DNA of 64,000 bases from Pedobacter chitinilyticus (GTDB taxonomy: Bacteria; Bacteroidota; Bacteroidia; Sphingobacteriales; Sphingobacteriaceae), in contig NZ_QMHN01000007.1 of assembly GCF_003313385.1 (NCBI RefSeq), positions 229,045 through 293,044 of the forward strand. The letters are read 5' to 3'. The position numbers were made by a program, and so were the translations under genes. Positions 35,204 through 44,238 of this stretch are shown here, piece by piece. How positions within the stretch are numbered: position 1 is the stretch's first letter; each line of letters starts with the position of its first letter. A model generated the notes under the pieces. That model was not told the DNA's origin, ran no database searches, and was given only the letters and a program-made list of their open reading frames with translations.

Positions 35204-35650
35204 ATGATTCAGAGAATTCAATCTATTTGGCTTTTGCTTGCCGCGATTACTATTTTGTGTTTATTGTTTATTCCTATTATTGGCGTGGGTTCAAATACTG
35301 GATACTACACGTTGTACGGCACAGGGCTTAAAGCCACTGGAGCTGATGGTTCGCCTACCAATATCCCGCTATTGATTAGCACTTTATTTGCAGGATTGAT
35401 TAGCTTAGTAAACATTTTCAACTTCAGAAACAGGAAATTACAGATCCGCATTGCGCTATTGAACATTGTATTGATTTTGGCCTTATCGGCTTGGTTTTTC
35501 CAAATTATTAACGGGATAAATGGCAAAACTCAAATTGACCTTGAACCAGGGATCTATCTTTCGTTGTTAGCGATTATTTTTACACTATTAGCCATCAGAG
35601 GCATCAAAAAGGACGAAAAACTGATTCGCTCGGCAGATAGGTTGCGCTAA
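35204..35650 (+). CDS. DUF4293 family membrane protein
   Basis: 148 residues, four membrane helices (about 7-26, 52-70, 81-99, 113-131) in the DUF4293 pattern (MIQRIQSIWLLLAAITI at the start; NRKLQIRIALLN in the middle). Restricted to Bacteroidota; function unknown. Divergent from truA. Confidence 0.88.
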   Translation: MIQRIQSIWLLLAAITILCLLFIPIIGVGSNTGYYTLYGTGLKATGADGSPTNIPLLISTLFAGLISLVNIFNFRNRKLQIRIALLNIVLILALSAWFFQIINGINGKTQIDLEPGIYLSLLAIIFTLLAIRGIKKDEKLIRSADRLR

Positions 35651-35723
35651 GCCCATTATATTTTTTTCATATAATAGCTTTTTATTAACTTTATAAGTAA
35701 TCGTTCACCTCAAAACCCTTTAT

Positions 35724-37013
35724 ATGAAAAAACTTTTACTTTCTCTATTATTTATTATTGGAATTACTGTGGCTGGATATGCACAGATATTTTCGCAGAA
35801 TTTCAGTTCCTCCTCTAATATTGTAGACTATATAACCTCAACCGCTGAGGCTAACAAATTTACAGCAATTGGAAGTGGAACAAACAATATCGCGAGTATA
35901 ACTAGCGGAACCTTACGCTTTACGAAAACAGGTTCGGGAACAGCCCATTTCAGTCGAAACGCGTCCTTTATTGGTCCGCCTACAGCATTAAAAATTAGCT
36001 TCACACTAAATGTGTCAAACATAGCTGCTACAAATACTACTCAAGCTCAACTATATGCAGGAACTGGATTTGCAAACAGCTCAGGAGCTCCAACTTTAGC
36101 CTCAACTACTCACAGCAGATTAGTAATTGGCTTTGATGCAGCGCAAGGCTTCAATATCTCTGGCCCTAATGCCCCTACTGGTTCCACTCCATATTACAAT
36201 ACTACAAAAGTAATTACATGGGTAATAAATAATACAGGAAGTATATTAAATTATTCAGCACCAGATGGAAGTGCAAAAACGTTGGCCAACGACACATGGG
36301 ACTTATATGTTGATGATATCGGAATCCCTACTGCCACACCTGTTTTAGCTGCAAGAGGTGCTCAATCTGCAAATTTAGCTCTTGAACAATTCTTTTTTAG
36401 ATATGACACAGGATCGGAAAATGCGACCATAACATTTGATGATTTTTTGATTAACGACCAAACAACAATTTTACCAGTTTCCCTAACTTCTTTCAACGCA
36501 AAAGCCAACTTGCAAAATATTGAATTAGCTTGGGCAACTGCATCTGAAAGCAACAATTCTCATTTTGAGGTCTTACGTTCTGGAGATGGCAAAATCTTTT
36601 CAAAGATTGGCGAGGTAAAAGGTGCTGGCACTAGCAGTACTGCAAAAAGCTATGCCTTTACGGATAAAGATGCATTACCTGGAGTAAGTTATTACCAACT
36701 TAAACAGGTTGATGCAGACGGAAAAAGTTCTGAATCGGAGGTTGTCGCAGTAAAATCAAATGTAGCAGCAAGCAATTTTAGGGTATTTGCCAACAGACAA
36801 GAAGGTACAGTTAAGCTCACTATTTTTGCTGCTAATGAAGGCAAGGGCTCTATTAAAATCTACGACTTAAATGGCCGTAAATTAACTGAACAGCAATTGA
36901 ACTTAAATAAGGGCTACACCAATGTTTCGGTACCTTTTAATGGTGCTAATGGTTTGCACGTGGCATCATTAACCACCGCAAGCGAAACTGTTACTCAGAA
37001 ATTTATTCAATAA
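35724..37013 (+). CDS. Secreted protein with T9SS-like C-terminal sorting domain
   Basis: 429 residues. Signal peptide (1-20, ending AGYAQ). Residues 21-245 form a Ser/Thr/Asn-rich beta domain of unknown type (FSQNFSSSSNIVDY). The bridge LPVSLTSFNAKANLQNIELAWATASESNNSHFEVLRS is the standard linker in Bacteroidota secreted proteins, and the C-terminal 80 residues (FRVFANRQEGTVKLTI, GSIKIYDLNGRKL, TQKFIQ) look like a type A T9SS sorting domain, though the usual GVY(I/V) motif is replaced by NGLHVA. Exported to the surface or medium (inference); the ligand or enzyme activity is unknown. Confidence 0.8.
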   Translation: MKKLLLSLLFIIGITVAGYAQIFSQNFSSSSNIVDYITSTAEANKFTAIGSGTNNIASITSGTLRFTKTGSGTAHFSRNASFIGPPTALKISFTLNVSNIAATNTTQAQLYAGTGFANSSGAPTLASTTHSRLVIGFDAAQGFNISGPNAPTGSTPYYNTTKVITWVINNTGSILNYSAPDGSAKTLANDTWDLYVDDIGIPTATPVLAARGAQSANLALEQFFFRYDTGSENATITFDDFLINDQTTILPVSLTSFNAKANLQNIELAWATASESNNSHFEVLRSGDGKIFSKIGEVKGAGTSSTAKSYAFTDKDALPGVSYYQLKQVDADGKSSESEVVAVKSNVAASNFRVFANRQEGTVKLTIFAANEGKGSIKIYDLNGRKLTEQQLNLNKGYTNVSVPFNGANGLHVASLTTASETVTQKFIQ

Positions 37014-37022
37014 AACACTTTA

Positions 37023-37102
37023 GACTTACGAAGTTTAACTTTGCCATTTATTATTTTTAAAGGTAAAGTTGAGGGCGTCGCCGTTTAAAAACTTCTTAAG
37101 TC
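37023..37102. repeat. Nested inverted repeat downstream of the T9SS-like gene
   Basis: Outer arms GACTTACGAAGTTT (37023-37036) and its near-inverse (37089-37102), with an inner dyad AACTTTGCC (37037-37045) / GGTAAAGTT (37062-37070). The outer arm resembles the dyad at about 19752-19781. Confidence 0.6.
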
Positions 37103-37110
37103 TTCAATTA

Positions 37111-37144
37111 AAAGCCAGTCGTTAAAATGAATTGGCTTTTTTGT
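37111..37144 (+). terminator. Intrinsic terminator after the T9SS-like secreted protein gene
   Basis: Stem AAAGCCAGT / ATTGGCTTT (with a G-U pair) followed by TTTTTTG, about 100 bp after the stop. Confidence 0.65.
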
Positions 37145-37216
37145 TTGCAGGCAATCCCAAATTTCGCACCTCGCTAACAACATTGACAACCTTGGCATAG
37201 ACCAAGGTTTGATAGC

Positions 37217-37321
37217 CCCGATTGAAGCGTAAATACTTTTTGTGGTGGATACGGATCAAACCGCGTACCTAAGGGGTTTAAGAGCAACAACAATCACAAA
37301 AAGATTGAAGCGAAAAACGGG
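37217..37321. repeat. Copy of the compound palindromic element
   Basis: About 105 bp, in the opposite orientation to the 62489-62610 copy. It starts CCCGATTGAAGCG, contains AAATACTTTTTGTGG, and ends with ACAAAAAGATTGAAGCG then CGGG. The inner 33-bp hairpin seen in other copies is degraded here. It lies in the 488-bp gap before the DEAD-box gene; nothing else was recognised in that gap apart from the hairpins and promoter listed. Confidence 0.65.
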
Positions 37322-37470
37322 ACTTTCTGCTGTGGATTGCACTACAAATGCGCTCCAAAACTCATAAAAGGGCATTAATACTAGATGAATTGTATTTAAC
37401 CTTCTTATTTACAATTTATTAAGAAAAAAACTAATTCATGTTAACACTATAAATTACCAATTATTAAGCG

Positions 37471-37478
37471 TACCTTTG
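37471..37478 (+). promoter_or_regulatory. -7 promoter box for the DEAD-box helicase gene
   Basis: TACCTTTG, exact TAnnTTTG, 23 bp before the ATG at 37502. Confidence 0.6.
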
Positions 37479-37501
37479 CGCCTTAATTTAAAAATGTTAT
37501 A

Positions 37502-39415
37502 ATGATAAACCCATTTAGTAAATTGGGGATAAGTGATGACGTTGTTAATGCCGTTAAAGAGCTAGGATTTGAAAATCCTACGCCTATTCAGGAGCAAGCC
37601 ATTCCTGTACTGTTAGAGGGTAGTAACGACTTTGTTGGTTTGGCCCAAACAGGAACAGGAAAAACAGCCGCATTTGGTTTGCCGTTGTTAGAATTAATCG
37701 ACTTTAAGAGCAATAAGCCACAGGCACTTATTTTGTGCCCTACTCGTGAGCTTTGTTTGCAGATTGCAAACGACATCAGAAATTTCTCAAAGAACACGCC
37801 TGGTGCTAGTGTTGTTGCCGTTTACGGTGGCGCTAACATCATGCAGCAACTCCGCGAAATTAGAAACGGAGTTCAAATTGTTGTGGCCACGCCCGGCCGT
37901 ATGTTAGATATTATTGGCCGTAAAGCCATTGATTTTTCTAATGTGAAGTATGTAGTATTAGATGAGGCGGATGAAATGTTGAACATGGGCTTCCAAGAAG
38001 ACATCAACGACATCCTTTCTACTACACCAGATGAAAAGAAAACTTGGTTATTTTCTGCTACAATGCCACCAGAGGTGCGCCGTATAGCTAAAAATTACAT
38101 GGACAACCCTACGGAGTTAACCATGGGCACCAAGAATACAGGTAACGTAAATATTGAGCACGAATATTATATTGTTAAAGCTCGTGATAAATATGCTGCC
38201 TTAAAACGTATTGTAGATTACAATCCAGACATTTTTGGTGTGGTTTTCTGCAAAACTAAAATGGATACGCAAGATGTTGCCGAGCATTTAATTAAAGATG
38301 GTTACAATGCGGATGCTTTACACGGAGATTTATCTCAACAACAACGTGATAAGGTAATGCAACGTTTCCGCGATCGTAACATGCAGTTATTAATTGCTAC
38401 TGATGTTGCTGCTCGTGGTATCGACGTAAACAATGTAACGCACGTAATTAATTACGCTTTGCCTGATGAGATTGAAAGTTACACTCACCGTTCTGGCCGT
38501 ACTGGTCGTGCGGGTAAAACTGGTGTTTCTATTTGTATCATCAACGCTAAGGAAACTGGCAAAATCCGCCAGATTGAAAGAATTATCGGAAAACAGTTTA
38601 CCAAAGCAGAATTACCTACAGGTTTTGATGTTTGTGAGAAACAATTGTTCGGATTAATTCACCGCGTGCATAACGTAGAGGTTAACGAAGAGCAAATCGA
38701 CAAATACATGTCGAGGATTAACGACGAATTTGCTGATTTGAGCAAAGAGGAAGTGATCAAGAAATTTGCTTCATTAGAGTTTAATCGTTTCTTAGAATAT
38801 TATCAAAACGCACCAGACCTTAATTTAAGTGCTGATGACCGCGAACGTGGTGAGCGTGGCGATAGAAGAGAGCGTGGTGAACGTGGAGAACGTGGCGGCA
38901 GAGGTGCTGAAGCGGGTTACTCTCGTTTGTTTATCAACGTTGGTTCGGTAGACGAGTTCACCAGAGGTGACTTATTGAGCTTTGTTTGCAACAACGGTCG
39001 CATTAGCGGTAAAGCTGTTGGCAAAATTGACTTGAAAGGTGTTTTCTCTTTTGTTGAAGTAGAAAGCGCAGCAGCTGAAACACTTTTAGCTAACTTTAAA
39101 GATGTACAATACAACGGCAGAGAAGTTAGAATTGAAGTAAGTGGCGAACCTGCTCGTGGTAGTCGTGGCGAAGGAAGACGTGGTGGAGACCGTGGCGGTT
39201 TTGGTGGAGACAGAAGACGTGAAGGTGGTGGTGGCTACAGAGGTGGTGACAGAAGAAGTGGCGGCGGAAGTGGAAGAAGAGATCGTGATGGTGGAAATAG
39301 CGGTGGTGGATTTAGAGATTTCTCTGGTCGTAGCCGTGAAGAAAGAAGTGGCGGAAGCGGAAGACGTGAAGGCGGAAATGGCGGTGGCGGAAGCGACAGA
39401 AGACGTAGGTCGTAG
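37502..39415 (+). CDS. DEAD-box RNA helicase (DeaD/CshA type) with RGG-rich tail
   Basis: 637 residues. Core helicase: Q motif (about 18-30), Walker A AQTGTGKT (about 48), PTREL, GG, TPGR, DEAD (residue 154), SAT (184), HRSGRTGR (about 328). After an RG-rich linker (about 445-470) comes a DbpA-type RNA-binding domain (about 470-548, SRLFINVGSVDEFTRGDLLSFV, GKIDLKGVFSFVEV), then an R/G/D-rich tail to the end (about 550-637). Such proteins unwind rRNA and mRNA structure, often in the cold. A 17-bp perfect terminator hairpin follows. Confidence 0.96.
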   Translation: MINPFSKLGISDDVVNAVKELGFENPTPIQEQAIPVLLEGSNDFVGLAQTGTGKTAAFGLPLLELIDFKSNKPQALILCPTRELCLQIANDIRNFSKNTPGASVVAVYGGANIMQQLREIRNGVQIVVATPGRMLDIIGRKAIDFSNVKYVVLDEADEMLNMGFQEDINDILSTTPDEKKTWLFSATMPPEVRRIAKNYMDNPTELTMGTKNTGNVNIEHEYYIVKARDKYAALKRIVDYNPDIFGVVFCKTKMDTQDVAEHLIKDGYNADALHGDLSQQQRDKVMQRFRDRNMQLLIATDVAARGIDVNNVTHVINYALPDEIESYTHRSGRTGRAGKTGVSICIINAKETGKIRQIERIIGKQFTKAELPTGFDVCEKQLFGLIHRVHNVEVNEEQIDKYMSRINDEFADLSKEEVIKKFASLEFNRFLEYYQNAPDLNLSADDRERGERGDRRERGERGERGGRGAEAGYSRLFINVGSVDEFTRGDLLSFVCNNGRISGKAVGKIDLKGVFSFVEVESAAAETLLANFKDVQYNGREVRIEVSGEPARGSRGEGRRGGDRGGFGGDRRREGGGGYRGGDRRSGGGSGRRDRDGGNSGGGFRDFSGRSREERSGGSGRREGGNGGGGSDRRRRS

Positions 39416-39440
39416 TTTTCAGTTCATAGTTCACAGTTAT

Positions 39441-39480
39441 AAATGAGAAAGTCCCGTTAAATTACGGGACTTTCTCATTT
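39441..39480 (+). terminator. Strong intrinsic terminator of the DEAD-box helicase gene
   Basis: Perfect 17-bp inverted repeat (39441-39457 with 39464-39480) containing AAAGTCCCGT / ACGGGACTTT, loop of 6, and T-rich 3' arm. Confidence 0.85.
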
Positions 39481-39543
39481 ATATCAGTTTACGGTTGCAA
39501 AACTTAAACTCATCACTGGAAATTGTCAATTGGAAACTGTCAA

Positions 39544-39888
39544 TTATTGAGCTGGTTTATTTTTAATTTCGCTGGCTTTCAAATACACTTTTCCTCCTTT
39601 TTTGTTTACATAGTATTTACGGTTTTTACCATCAATGTAAACATTTGAGCCATCTGGAGCCATTTTGCCCTTGTAGGTTTGGTCGGCAACTTTAGCGCCA
39701 CCTTTTACTGCAACTTCGGCTGTTTTATTTCCCACCGCATTTGCTCCTTTTTCTACTGCTTTACCTGTTTTTTGGAGTGCTTTTCCTACTTCTGTTTTTT
39801 TCTCTTTTTTTTCTTGAGCGTTAGTATTCAATGAAAACAAACCCAATGCTGCTACAGCAAATAAGCCTATGATATATGTCTTTTTCAT
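39544..39888 (-). CDS. Small exported basic protein with PBCV-type adaptor-like end
   Basis: 114 residues from the ATG at 39888 (MKKTYIIGLF); an upstream extension of ten residues is rejected because MKK starts a clean signal peptide (cleavage after NTNAQ). The mature part has a Lys/Ala-rich helical stretch (KALQKTGKAVEKGANAVGNK) and a C-terminus DGKNRKYYVNKKGGKVYL that resembles the PBCV-specific basic adaptor motif. Periplasmic; function unknown. Confidence 0.65.
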   Translation of the reverse strand: MKKTYIIGLFAVAALGLFSLNTNAQEKKEKKTEVGKALQKTGKAVEKGANAVGNKTAEVAVKGGAKVADQTYKGKMAPDGSNVYIDGKNRKYYVNKKGGKVYLKASEIKNKPAQ

Positions 39889-40197
39889 TTTCTTTTGGTT
39901 TTTATGAGGAGAGAACAAACGAGGGAATGGTTTGGTTTTAAAGAGACACTTATTACCTAATAGGAATAGACGTAACCAGTTTATTCATTTGGTCCATCAA
40001 CCAAGTCCTTAGATTTCTCCCTCAGAGAACACCTTATTAAACTTGCGTCTAGTCTCATCACCAACAAAAGGGCAACAGAGAAGTTTTTGGAATTCGTTAT
40101 ATTGAATCAAAGACTTTTCGACTCCATTTCTCTTCGCTCGAAACGACGGGGACGTTTCGTCAGTCGGTATAAAAAAATTAAGCTGTTTTGATTAGAG
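39889..40197. other. Intergenic region with one degenerate repeat
   Basis: 309 bp between two minus-strand genes. A degenerate copy of a Bacteroidota-style dispersed repeat (core TTCTCTTCGCTCGAAACG) sits at about 40111-40160. No gene or clear promoter was recognised. Confidence 0.4.
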
Positions 40198-41199
40198 CTA
40201 GCTTAGTTTCTCAGTCAGTGCTTTCATTTCCAAATGGGCAGATTTTCTTTCGTAAAGGATTTGATAAACCGCCTCTGAAATGGGCATGTCCACGCCGTAT
40301 TTTTCATTGATATGGTGCATGGAGTTTGCAGCATAATATCCTTCGGCAATCATCGCCATTTCCAGCTGTGCAGATTTTACAGTATACCCTTTCCCTATCA
40401 TGTTTCCAAAAGTACGGTTTCGGCTAAATTGCGAATAAGCGGTTACCATCAAATCGCCTAAATAGGCCGACTCTTTGATATCTCGCTCAATAGGATGAAC
40501 GACACCCACAAAACGTTCTATTTCTCGGATAGCATTGGAAATGAGCACTGCTTGAAAGTTATCTCCATAACCTACTGCATGACAAATACCACTAGCCACC
40601 GCATAAATGTTCTTCAGCACCGCAGCATATTCGGTACCGAAAATATCATCGGAGATATTGGTTTTGATATATCTGGTATTTAAATGATTGGCGAAATCCT
40701 CTGCCAAGTTTACATCTGTAGAGGCAATGGTTAGGTAAGAAAGTTTTTCTAAAGCGACTTCTTCGGCATGACAAGGACCACTGATCACTACAATATCCTC
40801 ATAGGGCAATTCATACTTTTGGTGAAGAAAATCACCGATGATCAAGTTCTCTTCTGGCACAATACCTTTGATGGCTGAAATGAGCTTTTTACCTTTTAAC
40901 TGCGCTGGGCTTATATTTTTTAACGTATCGGTCAAAAATGCAGCGGGAACATTAAGTACCACATAATCTGCCTGAGCAATCACATATTCAATATCTGAAG
41001 AAACGTTCTCTGGTTTTACCCTAATTTCAACGGCGCTAAGGTAGCTAGGATTGTGGTTATAGTCCCTGATATGGCTGATGGCTTCTTCATTACGCATCCA
41101 CCAAAAAATTTCCTTTTCGGATTCGTTATCAGAAAGCATTTTAATTATAGCTGTTGCCCAGCTCCCACCGCCAATCATGGCTATTTTCGGTCTGCTCAT
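40198..41199 (-). CDS. gpsA: Glycerol-3-phosphate dehydrogenase [NAD(P)+]
   Basis: 333 residues. It reduces dihydroxyacetone phosphate to sn-glycerol-3-phosphate for phospholipid synthesis. The nucleotide-binding motif is GGGSWATA (about 9-16), followed by VVLNVPAAFL, SAIKGI, SGPCHAEEVA and the catalytic-Lys region AAVLKNIYAVASG. C-terminal helical domain includes SRNRTFGNMIGKG. Standard length. Upstream of the HlyD gene on the same strand, but separated from it by a terminator hairpin. Confidence 0.97.
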   Translation of the reverse strand: MSRPKIAMIGGGSWATAIIKMLSDNESEKEIFWWMRNEEAISHIRDYNHNPSYLSAVEIRVKPENVSSDIEYVIAQADYVVLNVPAAFLTDTLKNISPAQLKGKKLISAIKGIVPEENLIIGDFLHQKYELPYEDIVVISGPCHAEEVALEKLSYLTIASTDVNLAEDFANHLNTRYIKTNISDDIFGTEYAAVLKNIYAVASGICHAVGYGDNFQAVLISNAIREIERFVGVVHPIERDIKESAYLGDLMVTAYSQFSRNRTFGNMIGKGYTVKSAQLEMAMIAEGYYAANSMHHINEKYGVDMPISEAVYQILYERKSAHLEMKALTEKLS

Positions 41200-41245
41200 A
41201 TCAGTTGTTAGTTCTGCTGTATACCGTTAACATCGGCTAAAAACA

Positions 41246-41286
41246 AAAGGTTTAAGAAAATGCGATGTGCACTTCCTTAAACCTTT
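41246..41286 (-). terminator. Terminator after the TolC/HlyD efflux pair
   Basis: Perfect 11-bp stem AAAGGTTTAAG / CTTAAACCTTT with a 19-nt loop; T-rich on the minus strand. Positioned after the HlyD stop. Confidence 0.75.
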
Positions 41287-41319
41287 ACAAAAATAACTAA
41301 ATATTATGATTTGCTAAGA

Positions 41320-42666
41320 CTACTTTTTACTTCCAGTAGTAAACAACTTATCTTTAGAGGTTTGCTCTACTTTTGTACCGTCTTTCAGCTTATTTTGAAT
41401 AGCCGAATAAGGTCCAGAGACGATTTGCTCCCCCGCTTTCAATCCTTTTTTAACTATGATAAATTGATCATTTTGGATACCTGTATTCACTTCTGCTTTT
41501 TTAACTGTTGAGGTTTTAGCATCAAAAAGGTATACATATTGTTTGATCTGTTTGTCGTTCAATTTACTTTTTTGCTTTTCAGTATCTTCACTACTGTTTC
41601 CGCTATCGTTTTTGTTATCTGTAAAAATAGCTTGGATTGGCACTGCTAAACCTTTCACTGTTTCGCTCTCAATATCAACCGTAGCTGAAAGGCCTGGTCT
41701 GAAAGGCGAAGGAAGATCTTTCGCACCACCTTTAACTGTGTTATATGATTCGGCTAACAATCTTACTTTCACTGAGAAATTGGTTACTTGATCTACGGAT
41801 GCAGTAGTAGCCGCTCCCACGTTAGTAGAAGAACTTGCAATTTCAGTTACTACTCCTCTAAACTTTTTACCTGCGAAAGCGTCTACTTCAACAGTGGCGC
41901 TATCACCCAAAGTCACGCGGTTAATGTCGTTTTCATTAACATCTACGTTAACCTCCATACTGCTTAAGTTAGAAATACGCATGATCTCAGTACCCGCCAT
42001 TTGTGAAGTACCCAAAATACGGTCACCAAGCTCAATAGATAGTTTAGAAACTACACCATCAACAGGTGCATAAATGGTAGTTCTGGCTAGGTTAGCACCT
42101 GCTTCTTTCACGTTAGCTGCTGATTGCTCTAATCCAAATTTAGCGCCAGTTACGTTTTCTTTAGAACTTGCTAAAGTTGATTTCGCGGTCAAGTAAGCTG
42201 CTTTGGCATTATCAAACTCTGCTGCAGAAATCACCTTTTTATTGTAAAGCTCTACGTTACGCTTATAGGTAGCTTCAGCATTCACAAAGTTAGCTTGCGA
42301 TTGAACCAATTGTTGTTGTGACGCTGCCACACTAGCTTTCTGCGAGTTATAAGAAGCTACTGCTCTTTCATAACCCGACTGCAAAATATCAGGACGTACT
42401 TTACAAAGCAACTGTCCTTTCTTTACCACATCACCTTCTTTTACCAAAAGTTCAGTTACCTCCCCAGATACCTCAGAGCTTAGCTTCACTTCAGTTTCCG
42501 GCTGTATCTTACCACTGGCGGTTACGGTTTCAATCACTGTTTTTTCTCCAGCTTTCTCTACAGTTACCTTTTCGATCTGTTCCTTGCCAATTACTCCTGT
42601 TAATTTCAATACGATCAGTAATGCGATAATTGCTCCAGCGCCTATTAAAATGTGTTTTAACTTCAT
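41320..42666 (-). CDS. Efflux periplasmic adaptor subunit (HlyD/MacA type)
   Basis: 448 residues. N-terminal membrane anchor (about 5-26), biotinyl-lipoyl half (VKLSSEVSGEVTELLVKEGDVVKKGQ), a long alpha-hairpin (about 100-195, rich in Ala/Gln/Ser), second lipoyl half (TTIYAPVDGVVSKLSIELGDRI), then beta-barrel and membrane-proximal domains. It bridges an inner-membrane pump to TolC. A Lys/Asp/Ser-rich insert (NKNDSGNSSEDTEKQKSK) is odd. It follows the TolC gene in the same transcript; no pump subunit is next to it. Confidence 0.93.
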   Translation of the reverse strand: MKLKHILIGAGAIIALLIVLKLTGVIGKEQIEKVTVEKAGEKTVIETVTASGKIQPETEVKLSSEVSGEVTELLVKEGDVVKKGQLLCKVRPDILQSGYERAVASYNSQKASVAASQQQLVQSQANFVNAEATYKRNVELYNKKVISAAEFDNAKAAYLTAKSTLASSKENVTGAKFGLEQSAANVKEAGANLARTTIYAPVDGVVSKLSIELGDRILGTSQMAGTEIMRISNLSSMEVNVDVNENDINRVTLGDSATVEVDAFAGKKFRGVVTEIASSSTNVGAATTASVDQVTNFSVKVRLLAESYNTVKGGAKDLPSPFRPGLSATVDIESETVKGLAVPIQAIFTDNKNDSGNSSEDTEKQKSKLNDKQIKQYVYLFDAKTSTVKKAEVNTGIQNDQFIIVKKGLKAGEQIVSGPYSAIQNKLKDGTKVEQTSKDKLFTTGSKK

Positions 42667-42708
42667 AATTTATTTTAAATATGCTTTTAACAGCTTGTTT
42701 TTATTTTT

Positions 42709-44154
42709 TTAAAATGCGATTTGTTTTCCTAAATAATAATCAATCACCTTTGATTTGAATAACAAATCATACTTGGCTTGTATCATATCTATTTCTGCCC
42801 TGTTTTTATTGGTTAAAGCAGTACTATATTCTACTGAATTGGCCAAGCCTACATTGTAGCGTTGTTCAATTACATAAAACGCATCTTTTTGGGCGGCGAA
42901 AGCATTTTGGGTAGATTGATATTTGCTTTCAGCGGCTCTCAAGTCAGCAACAGCTTGAAAAATAACTTTATTCAGGTTATTCCTAGAAAGCTGCTCTTGC
43001 ACTTGTGTATTTTGATAGTTGATTTTGGCTCTTCTTACATTGGAACGAGCATTAAAACCGTTAAATATTGGTATGCTCAAACTAAATCCAACAAATTGGT
43101 TAAAGTTATCTTTAATTTGTGAGCCAAAAGTCTGGTTAGAAAATGTCCTAACAATATCTGGGACCTCAGTTACAACTGGTTCTAGCGTACTTTTTACTTG
43201 GCCAACAACAACTTCTTTAAGACCATTATCAACCTCTGTTACTTTTTGTCTTCCGCTAGAATAATTGGTCCCTAAACCTCCGCCAAAAGATAAACGTGGG
43301 TAGTAAGTCCCTCTTGCCACATCAATGCCTTTTTCGGCAGCTAATGTTCTTAAAGATGCCAATTTAATATCTGGAAATGCATTCATTGCTGAAGAAACCA
43401 CTTCAGAAGCGGTATAGTTATTTTTCGCAACCACTAAAGCATCCACGGGTGGCACCTGCACTGCAAATTGATTATCCGAAGGCAATTCCATTAACTGGTT
43501 AAGCGTTAAGTACGAAATACTAAGGTTATTTTGCGCATTGGTCACTTCCAATTCAGAACTTGCTACCTGAGATTTAGCTTGAGAAACGTCAGCTAAAGTT
43601 TTATTTCCTACTTCTAACAATTGTTCCTGCTGGTTAAGCTGCTGTTTTGCCACCGTTAACTGAGCTTCAGCCGCTTTCAACAAATCTTTATTAAACAAAA
43701 TTTGCATATAGGCCGTTACCACTTGTAAAATAAGATCGTTTTTTACCTTATCTACATTCGCTTTATCGGCATCAAGCAATAGTTTATTCTGTTTAATTTG
43801 ATTCACCTTTTGCCATCCCGCAAACAAATCAACACTGGCAGAAAGACTACCACTAGCCGAGTTGAACTGCTGACTAATATATTGGTTAGTAGATGGGTCG
43901 ATACTACGACCGAAATTCCGATTACCACTAGCGCTAGCATTTAACGAAGGCAATACGGCATGCTTCGATTGCTTAAAAGTCTCGTCGCCTAAAGCTGCAC
44001 TAAATTGGGCCTGCTTAACCTGTAGGTTGTTTTTGAGGGTTTTATCGATGGCATCTTGGATAGTAATTACCTCCTGTGCAGAGGCTATCTGACTGCCAAC
44101 AGTCGTGGATAATACCACACCAAACAATAAACCTAGGCTATAAATTTTCTTCAT
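42709..44154 (-). CDS. TolC-family outer-membrane efflux protein
   Basis: 481 residues. Signal peptide (1-26, ending ASAQ). Two OEP repeats with long helices: ITIQDAIDKTLKNNLQVKQAQ near the start, FNARSNVRRAKINYQNTQVQEQLSRNNL in the second half, and the end YDLLFKSKVIDYYLGKQIAF. It forms the trimeric outer-membrane exit duct. It is the first gene of a two-gene unit with the HlyD-type adaptor (42-bp gap); the ABC or RND pump is expected elsewhere. Confidence 0.94.
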   Translation of the reverse strand: MKKIYSLGLLFGVVLSTTVGSQIASAQEVITIQDAIDKTLKNNLQVKQAQFSAALGDETFKQSKHAVLPSLNASASGNRNFGRSIDPSTNQYISQQFNSASGSLSASVDLFAGWQKVNQIKQNKLLLDADKANVDKVKNDLILQVVTAYMQILFNKDLLKAAEAQLTVAKQQLNQQEQLLEVGNKTLADVSQAKSQVASSELEVTNAQNNLSISYLTLNQLMELPSDNQFAVQVPPVDALVVAKNNYTASEVVSSAMNAFPDIKLASLRTLAAEKGIDVARGTYYPRLSFGGGLGTNYSSGRQKVTEVDNGLKEVVVGQVKSTLEPVVTEVPDIVRTFSNQTFGSQIKDNFNQFVGFSLSIPIFNGFNARSNVRRAKINYQNTQVQEQLSRNNLNKVIFQAVADLRAAESKYQSTQNAFAAQKDAFYVIEQRYNVGLANSVEYSTALTNKNRAEIDMIQAKYDLLFKSKVIDYYLGKQIAF

Positions 44155-44238
44155 AAATTAAGTTTCACAATTATAAATAAACAAGGGGTTGCTTTCTGTA
44201 ATTTTTTAACTACAGCCTTTAATGTTTACATTTACAGC

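Noticed and set aside
39141..39446. 101-codon open frame overlapping the end of the DEAD-box gene in another frame
   Set aside because: It reads the R/G-rich low-complexity tail in a shifted frame, giving a Val/Glu-rich product with no domain and no promoter.
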